From the NCBI GenBank assembly GCA_026874595.1, contig CM049309.1, positions 6,408,576-6,472,575 on the forward strand: a DNA stretch of 64,000 nt, read 5' to 3'. Position 1 is the stretch's first letter, and each line of letters starts with the position of its first letter. Of this stretch, positions 13,238-25,321 are shown piece after piece. A program made the position numbers and the translations under genes. The notes beneath the pieces were generated by a model. That model did not search any database, was not told the origin of the DNA, and saw nothing but the letters and a program-made list of their open reading frames with translations. Origin of the DNA: Sipunculus nudus (taxonomy: Eukaryota > Annelida > Sipuncula > Golfingiida > Sipunculidae).

Positions 13238-13420
13238 CAGTGGAACCTCTCTCGATGGGCACCTTCAATAAACTGGACACCTCTATATAGCGAGCCGTTT
13301 TTTCTCCTTATTACATGTATTTATCATGCGGTCATAACCTCCATTTGGTAGGCATGCACCTTTTTAAAGTTTGGTGTTTGGCCTAGTCCCAAAGGCGCCC
13401 ACAATACAAAGGTTTTACTG
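13238..13420. mobile_element. Short TIR element (MITE), Tc1/mariner- or pogo-like
   Basis: The ends are CAGTGGAACCTCTCTCGATG and the reverse complement of AAAGGTTTTACTG. They are flanked by TA at 13236-13237 and 13421-13422. At 183 bp it has no coding capacity. CAGTRRAACCTY ends with TA duplication are typical of pogo/Tigger-type elements. Confidence 0.6.
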
Positions 13421-13746
13421 TATTTTAGTGTGAGTTTTCTCTGCATTTTCTGAATATGCTTTTCCATCGTCTTACACATTTTTTTAAACCAGGTGTTGAA
13501 TGTTGCTGTCTTATTGGTATATACCCGATATATCTCACGCCGAAGGCTAAGCAGCTGCATATTGCAATGGCAAAATGGAGAATGAATATAGGTCTGTTAA
13601 AAACGTGTACAGTTTCAAGCAAGCAGGTGTATTTCAGCCATTATAAGTTCTAAAAGGGGATAACCTAGCCTTAAAAATAACCATCCTTGGCAGGCTTTAT
13701 CTCCCTCATATTAGACCAGACTGAGCCTCTGTGTGTCTTAAACACT

Positions 13747-14680
13747 CAGGGGCGTCAATACAGGGGGATGGGGTACATCCCCCCCCCCCTCCCGCCTCCA
13801 TTAACATATACTGGAAACATAACACCGTAATAATATATTTAAAAAAAAATGTTTTCAGAAATTACCCTCCCCCGCCTGTGAGTCATCTCCAACCCTTGCT
13901 GATAAATTGACACTACTCTATATACTGGCTTGCTTTTTATATGAATAATCATTTATAAACAAACAAATACGTACCAGTTGTGACTATAAAGCCACACATC
14001 TGAATAACATTCTTTAAAATTCTAAAGAAAATGGCAAACATTCAACATAGCCTCGATCAAACGCATACTCTTATATACGCCCCTGTATACGATTTTTCAT
14101 TACCTCTTGTACAGTCACACTTTGTACGCCTTATATTAATAATATCATTGCACACATTGTACAGAATCGGACTCACAAAAGTCTGGCTCTGCTGGTAAGG
14201 GGTTGTAATCAAAATCTGACACCCACAATGCACCGGGGCTTTTAACTACACAATCATGTATTAATTGTTTTACTGCAAAATTACATATACTTGGGTGTTT
14301 TTGTCGTAAGGACTTCATTGAAATAAGTTATATTCTGTAAACGTGCGCATGTGAAATATAAACAGAAGTTGTCTACTTGAAATGTATCATTTCATCATAT
14401 ATATATATACTGAATCACATTTTAAATATATTACAATTAAGTATAAAGTTTTAGAAAATACGGTATTATGTTTCTAGTATATGTTAATTCTAAACCAGGT
14501 TTAGATATAATATTACATATAGTAGACTCACAAATGAAACCAAAGGCTATAAATTAATTCATTTGCATGAATATATAAATAATGTTCCCTGAATAGTGGG
14601 GGGTTGATTTCATTGACCCTCCCCCTTGCAAAAAAGTGGGAATATATACCCCCTCACCCACCCCCATATTGACGCCCCTG
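13747..14680. mobile_element. Non-autonomous DNA transposon with CAGGGGCGTCAATA ends
   Basis: The left end is CAGGGGCGTCAATACAGGGG and the right end reads CCCCCATATTGACGCCCCTG. That gives a 14-bp matching inverted terminus followed by G-rich/C-rich subterminal DNA. It is 934 bp with no transposase frame. The CAGGGG start suggests hAT, but I see no clear 8-bp target duplication. Confidence 0.55.
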
Positions 14681-14803
14681 TCTCCATACCATAGGATGCT
14701 CAAACCTCTCACGTACTCTCCATATAATAATTATGTCATATACATCCCGGGTTTAATAACAAGTCATCCCCATGATTATCCTTATTTAAAACCATGCATA
14801 TAA

Positions 14804-15089
14804 GGCCAAAAAAAATAAAAGGTGTGGTTCTCAGGCACCGCCCGCATCAATTTTTAACCCCCGCATCAAAAATTTTTATTTTGATTTTTATCTTTCAAGT
14901 AGATAAATAATACAATTTATGTAGTGCCTTTACCTGTTTAGCAAAAAAATTTGTTATTTTCATATTTTTCATTGATCATATGACATTTTATAAGAGCATT
15001 CAAAAAAAGGTCAAAAATAAAATACCGCCCGCCCGCACTGATTTCTGAAAAAAAGTGCCTGAGAACCATACCTTATTTTTTTTTTGGCC
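14804..15089. mobile_element. PIF/Harbinger-like MITE, copy 1
   Basis: A 286-bp element starts GGCCAAAAAAAATAAAAGG and ends with the inverse, TTATTTTTTTTTGGCC. It has inner TIR sequence GGTTCTCAGGCAC / GTGCCTGAGAACC and is flanked by TAA on both sides (14801-14803, 15090-15092). A 3-bp TWA target duplication is the hallmark of PIF/Harbinger. Confidence 0.8.
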
Positions 15090-15423
15090 TAATAAGCTTT
15101 CATCTTTTTTAACAGAGAACGCCACCTGCAGGCAATCTACTACGTTAAATTATTCAAATAGCTCTCACGAAATTAAAAATGATAATTTTTTAGTCAAGAA
15201 AAGCTGTTAATTCTGTGAGTGGCCAGAAAATGGGCCAGTGTGTATCTCAGCTGTGTCTCGTGAAAAAAAATGTGACGCACCAGAGAGGACTTTTTTTCAG
15301 AAACATGATCCTCATCATCAGAAGATCTCTCCTGTCGAGCTAAAACCTACCGATAGCACAGGTGTGGGTGCACTAACATTTAATGGTGTGGTTATAATTA
15401 TTATATATGATAATAATAATAAT

Positions 15424-15445
15424 ATTATATATATATATATGTGTG

Positions 15446-15502
<57 letters not shown>

Positions 15503-15528
15503 GAAGAGAGAGAGAGGGGGGGGGGGGG
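15424..15528. repeat. Compound TA / GA / G-run microsatellite
   Basis: (TA)n to about 15479, then (GA)n, then a 13-base G run at 15516-15528. Further GA-rich sequence runs to about 15635. Confidence 0.92.
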
Positions 15529-15734
15529 CTGGAGTAAGCAAAAGAAAGAGAAACTGCATGAGAGAGAGAGAGGAAAAGAGAGGGTAAAATGAGAGAAACA
15601 GACATACAGACAGCTAGACAGACAGAAAGAAAGATGAATTATACAGGCACTTGTTCCTTTCAGTCAGCTAGAAGAAAACTATGTATGAATTTAATTTTAT
15701 GTACTGTGTCATCTAATACTTAATTTATTCATTT

Positions 15735-16555
15735 AATGCTTATAAAAGGAATTAGGTCCACCTTTATTCGCAAAGTTCTGTGAAACCGCTTTGCGTATGA
15801 CACTGTGCCATACCTCAGTTTGAAGGTTATTGTTCCCGCAGTAACTTCGCCGATATGAGAGCAAATAAGTTTAAATGTGCTTTCAGTGACGGATTTATGC
15901 ATGTTTGGCCTGTCATTTGACCCAGGCTCTGACACACGTGCTTGCTCAGTCAATGTGAAAACTCACAACCCAGGAGAATTAATGACAAAACTTATACAAG
16001 ATACCCATTTTTGGAAAAGGAGTGGGGTGGAGGTTCCAGGCCTCAAAATTGGTCTGATACGATTAAAAAGGGTTGCGGTGGTTGAACAGGGAGTACGGAC
16101 CCCCTGGATTCCCCTTTGCTCCGCTTCTGCTATATTTCCGTTTCTCTCTTCAGGAACAGTTGCTTTAAAATGTACATTAAATCATCTTTCATGTCTTCCT
16201 CACATCTACCTATTCCTTAAACGTCCAACAATAGTAATCAGTCAATATCATCGAAAATCTTAATGCCCCGCGTGCTATTCCGGTTCGCAAATGTAAACAT
16301 CATCACTGACCATGCAGGTCTTCATGGTATAAACATATACCGCTGAATGAATTTCTTGCCACGAGCACAGCGCCACAAAATAAATGTAAAAAAATTGTAC
16401 ATATCTTATTCATACAGTTACCAACTGAAAATCTATATTTTCTTTTAATGTTTGGAATTAAGAAAAAAATAAGCCAATATTCCTCATCTCAGATAAGACA
16501 TCTCCCCTACCCCGATAAAAACCGGTATATACCGGGTTTATCATGCAGCTAGTTT
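15735..16555 (+). repeat. Dispersed repeat family R2, copy b
   Basis: Partner of 6986-8170. It lacks about 300 bp of the first copy and ends in CCGATAAAAACCGG..ACCGGGTTTATC. A 128-codon open frame here (15877-16263) is not conserved in copy a. Confidence 0.7.
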
Positions 16556-18787
16556 TTTCATAAAGCATATTAGTAAATTGGGATAATGGTTAAATAAATA
16601 AACTTAGAGGTCATTTAGAAATGTTAACCATTACATGGTTTGCAAAGGATTTTATTTGATAAATCCTAATTATATGAAGTCCGGCAATGGAATTTACCCT
16701 AAAATAATCAATTAAATAATAGCTTGCAAAGGATTTTGCTTTTTACACTCCTGACTGTTCCACCAGTAACCCTGGATGAGGAAGTGGGCACCTGCCAGGT
16801 GCGTCTATTTGTAAGTTTTGTCCTGGTTTTCTTCCGGTGTAGCGGAAATATTATACTGTCAGGTAAAAGGGTACATACGTTCCACCTTCTTTGTATATTT
16901 TCTTATGATACAAATATAGATGATCTGAAATAATGGATATATTTATTAAATTAATTCTTACAGACACATTTAGATGCCAGAGTACGATTAATTAAAGTCA
17001 TTTATTGCAAACACAGACTTACGGGTTTAATGAAAATGTAAAATAAGAATAAAAATGCATCACATGTATTTACGCAAAATGGCAGCTCCATGAACGGTCC
17101 AGAAACAATGGAAGAAATAATCATGCCTCGGTTCGATAAAAGTGTCAGGATGCGACACGAAAGTTCTCCGAGTGCAGCGTCCAGGCGATAATTTATAACT
17201 GTAGGACAGAGTTTAACAAAAGGGACGTGAAATTTTCAATCTTTATAACGCTTATTTTGGATCACGCTCTTAACAAAAATTATAATTCGTTTCTCATGCT
17301 GTTAACAGTTTTTCTCTCATTATGACTTGTTAGCATTGTACAAGTAAGCCCCGTGTTTTCAATATTATTACTTGTTGGTTTTTTTTTTAATTTTAAGAGG
17401 CCAATCGTATATAATTTTCATTATAATGTTTGTATTCTTTAAATTCTTTTTAAAAATTTTGATCTTTCAATCGCTTAACCAGAAATAAAGATTAAATTGA
17501 CTATATAAACTTTTACTGACTATTTCTCGTCCCACCGCAAGGTCTGAAAATACCATCCATGGTATGGTCAATATAGGGGCGGGTATGTGTGTGTTTGTAA
17601 TGTTCGTAAATGTGTGATATTGTTCCGCTAACAGATGTATTTCATTCTTAAACCGTGCATATTTCCAGTTTTAAGCGTAGCAAGTTCTTTAGATTATAAT
17701 GTCGAAATACATGCCCATTTGTTAGAGAAATATATACTTAGAGTAATACACCTAATATTCGTATAATATATACTTCATGTAACCCTTCATATGTAGCTCG
17801 TACTTCCCTACGATGGTGAGGTCCATGCGAATATGTTTCACCCCTTCATGTTCATGGGGTATCTGACAACCTTTACACCCAAACATTTGCACTTTGCTGA
17901 TACACAGGAACCACAGATAACCCATGTATCTGTCATCGCCAGAAGTACGCCGATGGCGTGTGGGGTCGCTACTCCCACAACAGTAGGAAATGTGATAGCC
18001 TTCACTGCGAGATTCCAGTGTGTCACAGGACAGTTACTCCCCTGTGAAAGATAACACCCCCATCTCCACTGAAAATGTCACTTTCACTCATGATATCAGA
18101 TCTGTATATTGTGCCTTTTTTATAATCTGGAGATCCGTAATTGAATGATAAACATTATGTACCTGTTTCAATAACGAACGGTTCAGTGAGTGTATACCGT
18201 AATCCCTATTTGCATGTCCCGTCACACAACCTTTATTAAGTCCTTCTTCAACTGCAGAATGTCTAACTTAACCTGAACTTTGTATTATTTTAATTGTATC
18301 GCTACAGTAAATGAGTGATATGGTACATTCAAATTACATTTAGATTATCATAGCTACTCCATTAACAAAAACAGATAGATTATAAAATGATATATTCAAT
18401 GCTCTGTTGCTATCTGTTGATAAAAAATAGATCATATAATGTAATTTTCAATGCTCTGGCTACCGGGTAGTCAAAAGCTCTAGCTCTAGCTACCCAATTA
18501 ATCATATCTGATGTCAAATAATGCAATAAAAGCCAACCCTGTTAAAACTTTTTTTTACATTATAATTCTTATTACCACTTAATATAAACATTTGAAAAAT
18601 ACGTGGCATTCCAAACACGCAGTACTATTTCTGTTACCAAATATTGCCAGTATAAAGAAAATTATAAATACAAACTAAAAATAACATTTTGAATAAACTG
18701 TAGGCCTACTAGTTCCTCATTTAATGGAAACTTACTAGATGGATTATAAGAGGCATTTTGTCCATGGTAGATTATAGAGGGGCAGGT
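16556..18787. other. Intergenic upstream region, no gene seen
   Basis: Contains a small repeat of TTGCAAAGGATTTT (16639 and 16724) and a 73-codon frame at 17833-18054 without support. A purine-rich stretch leads into the G-quadruplex motif. Distal enhancers cannot be recognised by eye. Confidence 0.4.
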
Positions 18788-18824
18788 GGGAGCGAGGGGT
18801 TGGTGGGTCTGGGGGGGGGGGGGG
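18788..18824 (+). promoter_or_regulatory. G-quadruplex motif upstream of exon 1
   Basis: Four G runs (18788-18790, 18796-18799, 18805-18807 and a 14-G run at 18811-18824) are separated by loops of 5, 5 and 3 bases. This fits the canonical G3+N1-7 pattern, about 230 bp upstream of the start codon. A regulatory role is inference. Confidence 0.45.
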
Positions 18825-18879
18825 ATTAGCATGGGGACAATTCATTCGACAGACTACCAATTCTAATCTGTGCTGCATG

Positions 18880-19051
18880 GACCCTGATCGCGCTCAGTCA
18901 CTCCACTAGTAACAGCGGTGTCCATCAAGTGCCTCGGGGGTCTCTGCGTTGTACAAGAGCTGTTACAAACGGATTTTAAAAGCTGAAGCCGTGAACACGC
19001 CTGAAGTTATCTACATAGTGAAAACCTTGGTGTCATTAGGCGAGTAGCAAC
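18880..19051 (+). promoter_or_regulatory. Probable 5' UTR / proximal promoter of the secreted-protein gene
   Basis: This stretch directly precedes the exon 1 ATG. It is less AT-rich than its surroundings and carries no recognisable repeat. It contains an initiator-like TCAGTC at 18896-18901 and a TATA-like tttaaaa at 18975-18981. The transcription start cannot be fixed from sequence. Confidence 0.35.
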
Positions 19052-19121
19052 ATGAAGCTGTTTTGTGTCTGTCTCTTTCTACCCCTGACGTTCATGTTGG
19101 CCCACGGAGCTCCACTCAACA
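19052..19121 (+). CDS. Exon 1: start codon and signal peptide
   Basis: The ATG sits in a good animal start context (caacATGa, A at -3), with an in-frame TAG at 19037-19039, so translation cannot begin further upstream in this exon. It encodes 23 residues plus one base. They begin MKLFCVCLFLPLT, a basic residue followed by a hydrophobic core. A likely signal peptidase site is A-H-G before A-P-L-N, after residue 19. The donor is gtaagt at 19122. The two cysteines lie in the signal peptide and would be removed. The intron that follows is 12,574 bp. Confidence 0.82.
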
Positions 19122-22100
19122 GTAAGTTACGCGTACACGATGAGACCTGACTCTAGCATTCCTCAGACAACAGCTAAGACAAAAGTGTATTTTGACTAAG
19201 GGTGTTCAACTGTTGTGTCACATTGTAATACTAAGTTCGCACGACAACAGGGCCTGGCTTTAATCATTAAAATAAGGTATAAATAACAGCTAATGGACTG
19301 TGCTTATTTTTTACTAAACACGAATATTAATATTCCTAAAATGTCATGATTTACTGCTTTTTCGTATGAAACACTGCCAATGATATTTAGCGACACGCCC
19401 TGTCGGATGTTAATACCATTAGTAGTACCTACCTAGCTACAGGCCTGTAACGCAGACCATTCTTTTTTGTTCTTTCATGTTAGCATTCATTCCTGAACGG
19501 AGGCTGAATGTTCGGGCTATGTTGTACCACACTACAATTAACGGATATACAAACGTCGCTTGAAAATATTAAATGATCAAATACTGCTTTCTAGACTCCA
19601 ATTTACAATAATGGGGTTTCTCACATAAAGAACTATTATATTTTAATATAATTAAAGGGAAAATATACAAATATTTGTTTCCCTGCTCTATAATATTGAT
19701 TTATTGGCTAATTATTCTCTATTGTCAAAGACGCTTTTTACCCTTGATATTAATAATATGGTCTCAAAGGCAGGATGATATTTCTTCATATACATATAGA
19801 AAATAGTTAATTGCATTAATTGAGTGTTAACTGAACCTTTTATACATGTCTGTCGACAGTTTTAACATCTTAGCTACCACTGGTTTCACCATTTATATGT
19901 TTGCAGTAGATACGAAAACGTCGTTATGGATACTAAATCTAAGCACCTCGGAGTGATCATTAACGTGATTCACGCTGTGGTGACTGTCGAAATGTCACCA
20001 AGCCGAAGTTCTATCTGGCTTGACGTAATTAGTAGTAAAAGTGTATGAAATAAATCAATTGATCAATGAAAAGATGACATAGTGTCTAGTTGATCATGTT
20101 GACATATTGAAACAGGGGGTTTGTGTCTCATTTAAAACTAGAAATTCGCATGCTATGGAATGCAAGCATTCGCCTTGTGTGGGTCCCTAGCTGATGCTCC
20201 TCCCATTTTTATTTACATTCAATGCTTTCGTTCTGTTTCCCTAGGTTCATTCATGCATAAGTGACTGTACATTTGAATCCGGATCATATGTCGGATATAC
20301 ACCGAAATCTGATCGATTCTTCTTTGCCCTAGTCCTAAAATGGCCTGAACATTTCATGAGATTTTTGATGATTGCGTGAGCTTTGTTGTGAACTGGCTCC
20401 AACTGAGGATGAAGGGTTAAAATGAATATATCTTTTCTGATGACAAGGGGCAAATGGTATTAAACTATACCAATTACCCACTGTACGATAAACTTCAGTT
20501 TATATTTGAGAGCAACGGCCCCTTTTTTCCAAGTTAGGCTCTTTTTCTCTCACCATTGAATGAACTTCCAGGCTGACCGCCGCTTACATGAAGTGCCATC
20601 TGATCCAATTTGACTAAAACTCTTGCAGCAATGTTATAATTTTTCGAATTTAAATGTGTTGCAACGTATGGGGAAGATGCCATCTGCATGGTTTACATTG
20701 ACAATTAACGCTTTTATATTCTTAAAGGTGCCCATTCACCTACCTTTTGATAAAGAATGTTTGTGATTTCTGGCTTCCCCTGTGTATATATATTTAAAAG
20801 ATCTGAAGGTAATTTTAGTTGTGAAACGTTTCTTATAATTCCTACGTGAAGAATGTATGAACTTGTTTACCAACAACATGTTTGTAAACATAGCAATGTT
20901 GACATGTTGACAAACGGGAAAAACATGTGACCTAAGGTGGTAGGTTGCATATGTGCGGAGGTAGAAAATTCACTTGTTGTAAAACGCCATTTGCAAAGCT
21001 CTGGCTTATCTGACTTGCTGCAAGATGCCTTTGTTCAAATTGTTTTGATTATTTTGGCGGGCCCCCATATATTGTAAACACGTTGATGTAAACAAAACAA
21101 GCAGCATGTGTTTGGTGATATCCTTTTTTTCCTTGCCTATTTTTATAAAGCCCCAAGGGATTATCGTTTGTTTATATAGGTCAGATAGGTGACTGAACCC
21201 CTATAAGCTTTAATGGTGGGACTTTTTGCAGGCGACTGAAAAAAGTATTACTTAAATGATTATTGTGTAAAGACCAAAAACAGACTAGCGCGAAAGCACG
21301 CGGTACAATTTGTGGAATAGCTGGAATATAGAGACTTTTTGTGGTATTTTATATGTTTGTCTAGGAAATATTCCCCTGTATAGCATATATTTCATAAAAT
21401 AGTAATGCTATCACTCGATGAACAATAATTATGATTAAATATATATAAAACAATATGATTTCATGTGAATATATATGCTTGCAATTTACATATCAAAGAA
21501 TTATATATTAACATGCGTATTTCTATGTTTAGTTGTTATATATGTTATATTTACTTATATACTTTACTATATATATTGAATTTTACTAGATTTTCACCAA
21601 ACACAATATATTTTGACAAGCAATCCGCCCGCGTGCCATACGCCTGCCGCCCGCGCCATTATGTTTTGTCATTAGTCATATATGGGGAAGCGATTTTTGC
21701 CGCCTTGCCGCACGCGTGACGCACGCTTGCCGCCCGCGCCAGTGATTTTTGGCCTTTACGATTATAGCGAGGAGTTGGAGCTTTCAATGCTCCCCACACA
21801 ATTTTAAAAGCCAGCTCTTCACCTATCTTCTCTGTAAAATATATGTGATTACTGACTTTCTCTGCGTTAAAAGGTAAAAAGGTATGTTTATGCCTCTGTG
21901 ATGGGTGTATGACCCTGTTATCTTCAAGCTGTCCGTAAACATGTTTTAGATTATTTTTTTAGGCCCCCACATGTTATAAACATGGCGGTATAAACAAAAT
22001 GAACAGCCGTTGTACCGTTGGACCCTCTTATTTGGCTTATGTGTATATAAGGACATGGGATTATGTTTATATGTAGTTAACAGATGTCAAATAAATCGGA

Positions 22101-25100
22101 AAAGGCCCCTCATAAGCTTTTCGTTTCTTTTAAAATGGTCATATAAAACCATCGCCAAATTAACGTCATATTATTCATCCCCAAATCTGTAACATGGTAA
22201 TGGAGCACATCAAATATGACGCCGTAAATGTAGAACAATGAACATACCAATGTGCTTGAAATTTACCTTTATGGATGTTTCTGTAGTTTAAAGAAGATTA
22301 ATCTTGTTAGGTAAAGATTTATTAACATACGAAGCTGTCACGTAACGCCTGAGTTCTAAGAAATAATCCCTTCGCCCAACCTCTTTGGGCCCATGGTGCT
22401 CAACTGATAAAAAAATGCAAGGGTGTAATATGTCTCCGTGTGGACACAAGTAATCTGTTGTTTACACAAACAATTATGTATTAATTTGAACTTAAAGTGT
22501 AGCCTGTTTTCGTCTTAATATATATAAATGCTTTGACAAGGCACTGACTGCAAGACGTGTTAAGCTGCTTGTACGATTTCTGTCTTGGTAGAAAGATCTC
22601 ATTATAGAACACTCCTTGAACCTAATTTGCTGATGAAATTTGTGCCATTGTGTGGAGTCTGCGTGGTAATTTTCTACGTGTGTCGTGGGAACGTGTTTCA
22701 TAGGTTGATGATCTGAAAGGCCGCTTTATCCCTAGATCCATCTGGCTTTAAGCACACATGGAAGCCCGCGTAGTGTCAAGGGGTTTATCGCATATTCGTT
22801 AACCAATATCTGTCAATGTATCTATATTTCTTTTAAAAAAAATGTTTCTTCAGCCTACATTATTAAGGGTGCTATCGCATTTGATATTTTATTGTAAATC
22901 ATGTTAATAATATGTATCCATAAGATCTTTTGGGTTGCTTGGCAGAGAATAATACAGTTCTAAGTCATATATTTACAAGTAGATACTGATGCCAAGACAT
23001 CATAATAACACATATCGCACCTCGTTAACATTTTGATTGCACATGTATATATTAACGGGTGCCATATTGAATTCTAATATGACTCCTGCAAATAATATCT
23101 TATTTTCATTTTTTAAACGAAGAGATGTAGGTACAGACGGCAAAATAATGTTTTCGTGACCTCTAGGAAGTCTATTTGCCAAGTTTGTCGAAATAGAAAT
23201 GTAAATATCTCTTTTACTCAGTGTCTCTCATATATTTTAAATATCTTATCCCTGTCTGGTATGTTTTATCATCGGATTATGCAGAACTACAGGACCCATC
23301 TTGATACAGCATCGATTTTGTTTTGCCTTTGTGGTGATTTGCGCTTTATTAAGTCACACTCTTCAGAGAACAATACTAATATATTGCAAATGAAATTTAA
23401 TAATAAATAACATTATAGACTTTGGTTCCATCTATGAGTTTATTCTACGAATCACCCCCCCCCCCCCAATCTAGAAGATAAAGTGACGCCTAGCACGTGT
23501 CATACCACTCTAACCATTACATTTTTCGGCCCCTGTCACATACCCGGTTTTGCGTCCCGGTTTGCCCCGGGACCATACCGGTGTCCGTCTGCTACGGTCG
23601 ACCACGGTATTGACTCTTAAACCGCGACAAATTCTGTAATGACGGTCCTTCTATGGTTTTCGAAGGGTCCTCCTACGGGCTATTTACGGTTATAAAACGG
23701 TTTTAAGCCGATGAACGCCATTTCAGTACGGTCCAAAATGGGCGTCAATAGGTCGACAGTACGGTCATTCCGGCTCTGGCAGTGCGTCAATGCGGCATGA
23801 ATAGGTTTAACTACGGTTTACCGTGCATATTCCGGTGCCCGTACAGCTTGCAAGGCGCGACAGATATATTAAGATCTCGTGGAATTATCTACACATCATT
23901 AGTCAAAGGTATTATAATTGTTGACTTTCAGGCTTATCAACATGGTAAGTTTTTAGTTTTTTAGCCGCCTTTTTATTATTATATTATTATAACGAAAGGC
24001 ATTAAAACACTCATGAAAAATGTGTTTAGTTCAACCAGTCTTCTTTGTCGAGTTCATCACGATTTACGATGCCTTGATAATGCTGTCCGTACAGAGTGAG
24101 GCAGTAAATCAGTTTTTTATGACCTTGGATTTAATCAGAGTCAGCATTCTTTGCTGGTCAATGGGAAATATATAGTAGCCACCACTGCGTGCATCATGAA
24201 GTCGATCTATCTGCAAATTATTGTCATTTTATGAAGATTAAACACTATAGGCTAAGGTTCATGAATCCAACATGGTAATTAAGAAGCCAGCAAACAGACT
24301 TGCCTGCAAGACTTGCCAGCATCCCAGGCTCAGTTTTGAAGCCCTTTACGAGAGCATCAAATAATACTGCACTGCAACCTTTGAAAAAAAAAAAGTTATT
24401 TAAAAACGTGGCTTTTGTTATTGCGCTCTTGAAATCCTTGGGGGGGGGGTGTGCTTTAACAAAATCACCTTCATGTACTCAGCTGAAAATGAATCAGAAA
24501 GAATAACAGTTGGGTGCGGTATATTTAATCAAGTAGAAGTCTTGTGCTGGGAGTCCTCTCCGCGCGGGGTCACCTAAGTACTGCTGTATTTCCTGTTCAC
24601 TGGTGTATGCGAGGGCCCGCTGTATAGATTGGTTACAGCATGTGGTTACTGTACTTTACGTCGTCCTCCAATCTACCGATTTTTCCGACTAGAAAATTCG
24701 GTCGATGTGATAACGGGACCGAAAAATCGGCTGATTAACAACCTAACTTTCCTTCTATTATTTCATTTCTTATGTCAATAATAATCCTGAAGACGCAATC
24801 ATAAGACACCAAAGTGACCAGAGAAATTTGGTGATCTGCAAGAACAATCGGCAGGTGTGCGTTCCCTCACTTGCCAGCGAGACTTGTAGATTATTTCGAT
24901 AGCTTACAAAGAAATAAGTAGATGCAAGGAAGGCCGGCTATACGCAACTGTGCCCATAAAGTAAACTTAAGAGTGCTCCCCGATATGTATCGGTACAAAT
25001 TAAATAAATCTACTTGCATCTTTGAAAGAATTTTGAGACTCCTTAAAATACTTAGTTCCTGAGGCCCTAAACTGTAGATACTATGTGAATCCGGCTCTGT

Positions 25101-25270
25101 AATGGTTATTCTAACATTTAATGTTAAGTGTTGTTTTAAATATCGTCAGTTGCCAGTTCTATATAAGTGATTAGTGCGTTGTTCTTCTTTACAAGTCGGT
25201 TTCTACCTTTATCAAGTCTTACGTAGCTATAAGCTAAATTATTCATAAAAACTATGCCGTTATCGTTTGC

Positions 25271-25321
<51 letters not shown>

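Noticed and set aside
23932-23944. 13-nt candidate exon (ttgactttcag .. gtaagt) in intron 1
   Set aside because: Good splice sites, but inclusion between exons 1 and 2 shifts the frame and meets a TGA in exon 2.
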